Part shown: positions 63,197-64,000 of the stretch, in pieces
How positions within the stretch are numbered: the first letter of the stretch is position 1
Layout of the letters: the number at the start of each line of letters is the position of its first letter
DNA from: Shimia aestuarii
GTDB taxonomy: Bacteria > Pseudomonadota > Alphaproteobacteria > Rhodobacterales > Rhodobacteraceae
NCBI RefSeq assembly: GCF_900114635.1
Contig: NZ_FOTQ01000007.1
Location: 124,001 to 188,000, forward strand
Direction of reading: 5' to 3'
DNA length: 64,000 nucleotides
Notes under the pieces: generated by a model
What the model saw: the letters and a program-made list of their open reading frames with translations, nothing else
What the model was told of the DNA's origin: nothing
Databases searched by the model: none
Translations under genes and position numbers: made by a program

Positions 63197-64000
63197 ATGA
63201 CCACCGCTCCCGGTCTCCTGATCTCCGCCCCATCTTCCGGCACCGGCAAGACCACGGTCATGCTCGGCCTCTTGCGCGCGCTGGCCGAAGACGGGCTGAC
63301 TGTCCAGCCCTTCAAATCCGGCCCCGATTACATCGACCCCGCCTTTCACCGCGCCGCTGCGCATCGCCCGGCCTTCAACATCGACACATGGGCCATGCGC
63401 GAAGACCTGATCGGCGGTATTTCCCAGCAATCACAAGGCGCCGACATCATCGTCGCCGAAGGCTCGATGGGCCTGTTTGACGGCGTGGCCACGCGTGGCG
63501 AAAGCGGCTTTGGCTCTTCGGCGGAAACCGCCCTGAAAATGGGCTGGCCGGTCGTGCTGGTGATTGATGTCGGCGGTCAGGCGCAATCCGCCGCCGCCAC
63601 GGCGCTCGGTTTCAAATCCTACAACCCCGATCTGCCCTTTGCCGGGGTGATCCTCAACCGCTGCGCTTCACCGCGTCACGAGCGGCTGGCCCGCCTCGGC
63701 ATGGATCAGGCCGGGATCAACGTGCTCGGGGTGCTGCCCCGGCGTGGCGACCTGACCCTGCCAGAGCGCCATCTCGGCCTCATTCAGGCGGTCGAGCACC
63801 CCGATCTCGAACAGGCGATCCGGGGCTATGCCGCCTTCCTGCGAGAACATGTCGATATCGGCGCGATCAAGGCTGCGGCCAAGGCGGGGCCCGCCGCGAC
63901 CGGCACACTGCCCAAGCCCCCGGCCCAACGCATCGCACTGGCCCAGGACGCGGCCTTTTCCTTCACCTATCCGCATGTCCTGACCGGATGGCGCAACGCC
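63197..64000 (+). CDS. cobB: Cobyrinic acid a,c-diamide synthase, N-terminal part (3' end cut by window edge)
   Basis: 268 codons without a stop to the window end; the full enzyme is about 430 residues or more. It amidates hydrogenobyrinic acid at the a and c positions. The ATPase half is visible: SAPSSGTGKTTVMLGLLRAL, FKSGPDYIDPAFH, EGSMGLFDG. The glutaminase half with the catalytic Cys lies beyond the window. ATG 63197 follows AGAGG. Confidence 0.93.
   Translation, partial: MTTAPGLLISAPSSGTGKTTVMLGLLRALAEDGLTVQPFKSGPDYIDPAFHRAAAHRPAFNIDTWAMREDLIGGISQQSQGADIIVAEGSMGLFDGVATRGESGFGSSAETALKMGWPVVLVIDVGGQAQSAAATALGFKSYNPDLPFAGVILNRCASPRHERLARLGMDQAGINVLGVLPRRGDLTLPERHLGLIQAVEHPDLEQAIRGYAAFLREHVDIGAIKAAAKAGPAATGTLPKPPAQRIALAQDAAFSFTYPHVLTGWRNA

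Overview
The window is chromosomal DNA of a marine alphaproteobacterium of the Rhodobacterales (Roseobacter type). Base composition is high GC. Gene order (accB-accC-aat, then DUF2155-mlaD-NDUFA12-clpX-clpP), an NDUFA12 complex I subunit, a complete sox cluster, carnitine catabolism and the aerobic cobalamin pathway all fit. No tRNA, rRNA, CRISPR array, insertion sequence or phage gene was seen. Both edge genes are cut: topA on the left, cobB on the right.

Layout. 1-11.1 kb: the 3' end of topA, an L,D-transpeptidase, a CoA-transferase (scoAB), then on the minus strand acyl-CoA ligase, 3-hydroxybutyrate dehydrogenase, an M23 peptidase and a Tat-exported solute-binding-like protein, followed by a PAS-LuxR regulator and accBC-aat. 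11-14.5 kb: a minus-strand housekeeping block (clpP, clpX, NDUFA12, mlaD, DUF2155). 14.7-26.8 kb: the sox thiosulfate-oxidation cluster, with soxVW-XYZA-BCDEF on the minus strand and soxS-R-T on the plus strand. 26.8-42.8 kb: signalling and accessory genes. These include an H-NOX-like protein beside an HNOBA-GGDEF diguanylate cyclase, a PleD-like cyclase, an ECF sigma / anti-sigma / CpxP-like / EF-hand group, an MttB-family methyltransferase, a fatty acid desaturase and an XRE regulator. 42.8-47.7 kb: carnitine catabolism (dehydrogenase-thioesterase fusion, dehydrocarnitine cleavage enzyme, AraC-type regulator). 47.7-64 kb: cobalamin synthesis, with cobQ, two Lin0512 genes, cobO and an NnrS-like gene on the minus strand, and a cobalamin riboswitch driving DUF1636-cobW-N-G-H-I-J and, around an inverted cobK, cobL-E-M-B on the plus strand.

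How the genes work together. Sox proteins oxidise thiosulfate in the periplasm. SoxV, SoxW and SoxS supply reductant, SoxT probably moves sulfur compounds, and SoxR (with the two cysteines of persulfide sensors) probably represses through ATTC-N8-GAAT sites. One such site plus a terminator splits the operon between soxA and soxB. Carnitine is converted to betaine and acetoacetate; the acetoacetate could feed scoAB and the 3-hydroxybutyrate enzyme far upstream, although physical linkage is weak. CobG, which needs oxygen, marks the corrin route as aerobic.

Most notable observations: an H-NOX homologue with Pro where the haem-ligand His belongs, next to an intact diguanylate cyclase; a PleD-like protein lacking the phospho-acceptor Asp; divergent cobK and cobL whose start codons overlap by two bases; an internal terminator/operator in the sox operon; an 11-bp iteron array; and four copies of a dispersed extragenic element.
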